DNA of 64,000 nucleotides, taken from a bacterium (lineage in GTDB: Bacteria > Desulfobacterota > Binatia > DP-6). The notes below the pieces were generated by a model, which made no database searches, was not told where the DNA came from, and saw only the letters and a program-made list of their open reading frames with translations. Within the stretch, counting starts at the first letter, position 1. Every line of letters begins with the position of its first letter. Location of the stretch: contig JAHCID010000005.1 of NCBI GenBank assembly GCA_026129405.1, positions 62,001-126,000 of the forward strand, given 5' to 3'. This document shows positions 63,761 through 64,000 of the stretch, one piece after another. The position numbers were made by a program, and so were the translations under genes.

Positions 63761-64000
63761 ATGCCGGTGCTGGCGCTGGCGCGGCTCGACGCGACGTCGA
63801 CGGTGTCCGCGCGGGCCGTGGACCGTGCCTGCCTCGACCTCGCGCGCGCGACGGGAGACGGCGTGCTGGCGGCGATCCCGGGGCGCGGCGACGCGGTCGC
63901 GCTCGGGCGCTTCCATCGACGTCCCGCCGCGGACGTCGCCGGCGCGGCGCTCGTCCGGCGCACGACGGGTGGGCGTGCGTGCGCCGCCGGTGACGGCTTC
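63761..64000 (+). CDS. Lipoate-protein ligase A-like protein (3' end outside window)
   Basis: Only 80 residues are in the window, and the frame is open to the right edge. VALGRFHRRPAADVAGAALVRRTTGGRACAAGDG matches the LplA/biotin-ligase fold, in particular the RRXTGG motif that binds the adenylate of lipoate or octanoate. It may be an LplA or LipM-type transferase. It follows the WS/DGAT gene by 10 bases and may be cotranscribed. Confidence 0.7.
   Translation, partial: MPVLALARLDATSTVSARAVDRACLDLARATGDGVLAAIPGRGDAVALGRFHRRPAADVAGAALVRRTTGGRACAAGDGF

Overview
The window is one dense, GC-rich bacterial chromosome segment. No stretch longer than about 300 bases lacks a gene. GTG starts and 4-base gene overlaps are common. 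Thr-rich secreted linkers, multi-domain secreted proteins, a GatCAB amidotransferase, many B12-type radical SAM enzymes and a SecA with a very long insertion fit an uncultured deltaproteobacterial-type lineage (Binatia- or Myxococcota-like). That placement is an inference from gene style only; no rRNA gene is present.

Region 1 (1-31.5 kb) looks like a large secondary-metabolism or unusual-lipid locus. The plus-strand core (2068-8113) encodes ketosynthase, ketosynthase-like partner, ketoreductase, ACP, a second ketosynthase, a second ketosynthase-like partner (frameshifted) and an ApeP-like hot-dog dehydratase. That is a highly reducing type II polyketide/fatty-acid system of the aryl-polyene kind, but with two KS/chain-length-factor-like pairs. 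Around it lie a molybdopterin oxidoreductase with a RidA protein, an LpxL-like acyltransferase, a PaaK-type adenylate-forming ligase, a ThiH-like radical SAM enzyme, a flippase-like membrane protein and a hybrid histidine kinase. A tightly overlapping minus-strand operon (25314-19453) encodes a flavin halogenase-like oxidoreductase, a B12 radical SAM enzyme, a LysA-like PLP decarboxylase, two more hot-dog proteins and a methyltransferase. A MIO-type aromatic amino acid lyase, two glycosyltransferases and another B12 radical SAM protein follow. The working model, by inference, is that lyase and ligase supply an aryl starter, the KS/KR/DH set extends it to a polyene, and halogenase, methyltransferase, decarboxylase and five radical SAM enzymes tailor it before lipid or sugar attachment at the envelope.

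Region 2 (31.5-52.5 kb) is mainly housekeeping: EngB, MurI, SecA, ArgJ, a CPBP protease, RNase HI, an S9 peptidase, a secreted beta-propeller/cytochrome c protein, a patatin lipase, GatB-GatA-GatC, YraN and SerS. Region 3 (52-64 kb) holds exported proteins (PPOX-fold protein, lipoprotein, SurA-N/DsbA fusion, sulfatase with its beta-propeller partner, DUF1254 protein), tRNA-Ser(UGA), a histone-like small protein, a WS/DGAT acyltransferase and the start of an LplA-type ligase.

A pattern across the whole window is the promoter layout. At more than ten gene starts a TTGNNN box lies exactly 17 bases before a TANNNN box, and the start codon follows only 6-11 bases later, usually with no Shine-Dalgarno sequence. 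This implies widespread leaderless or near-leaderless transcription, and it corrects several start codons.
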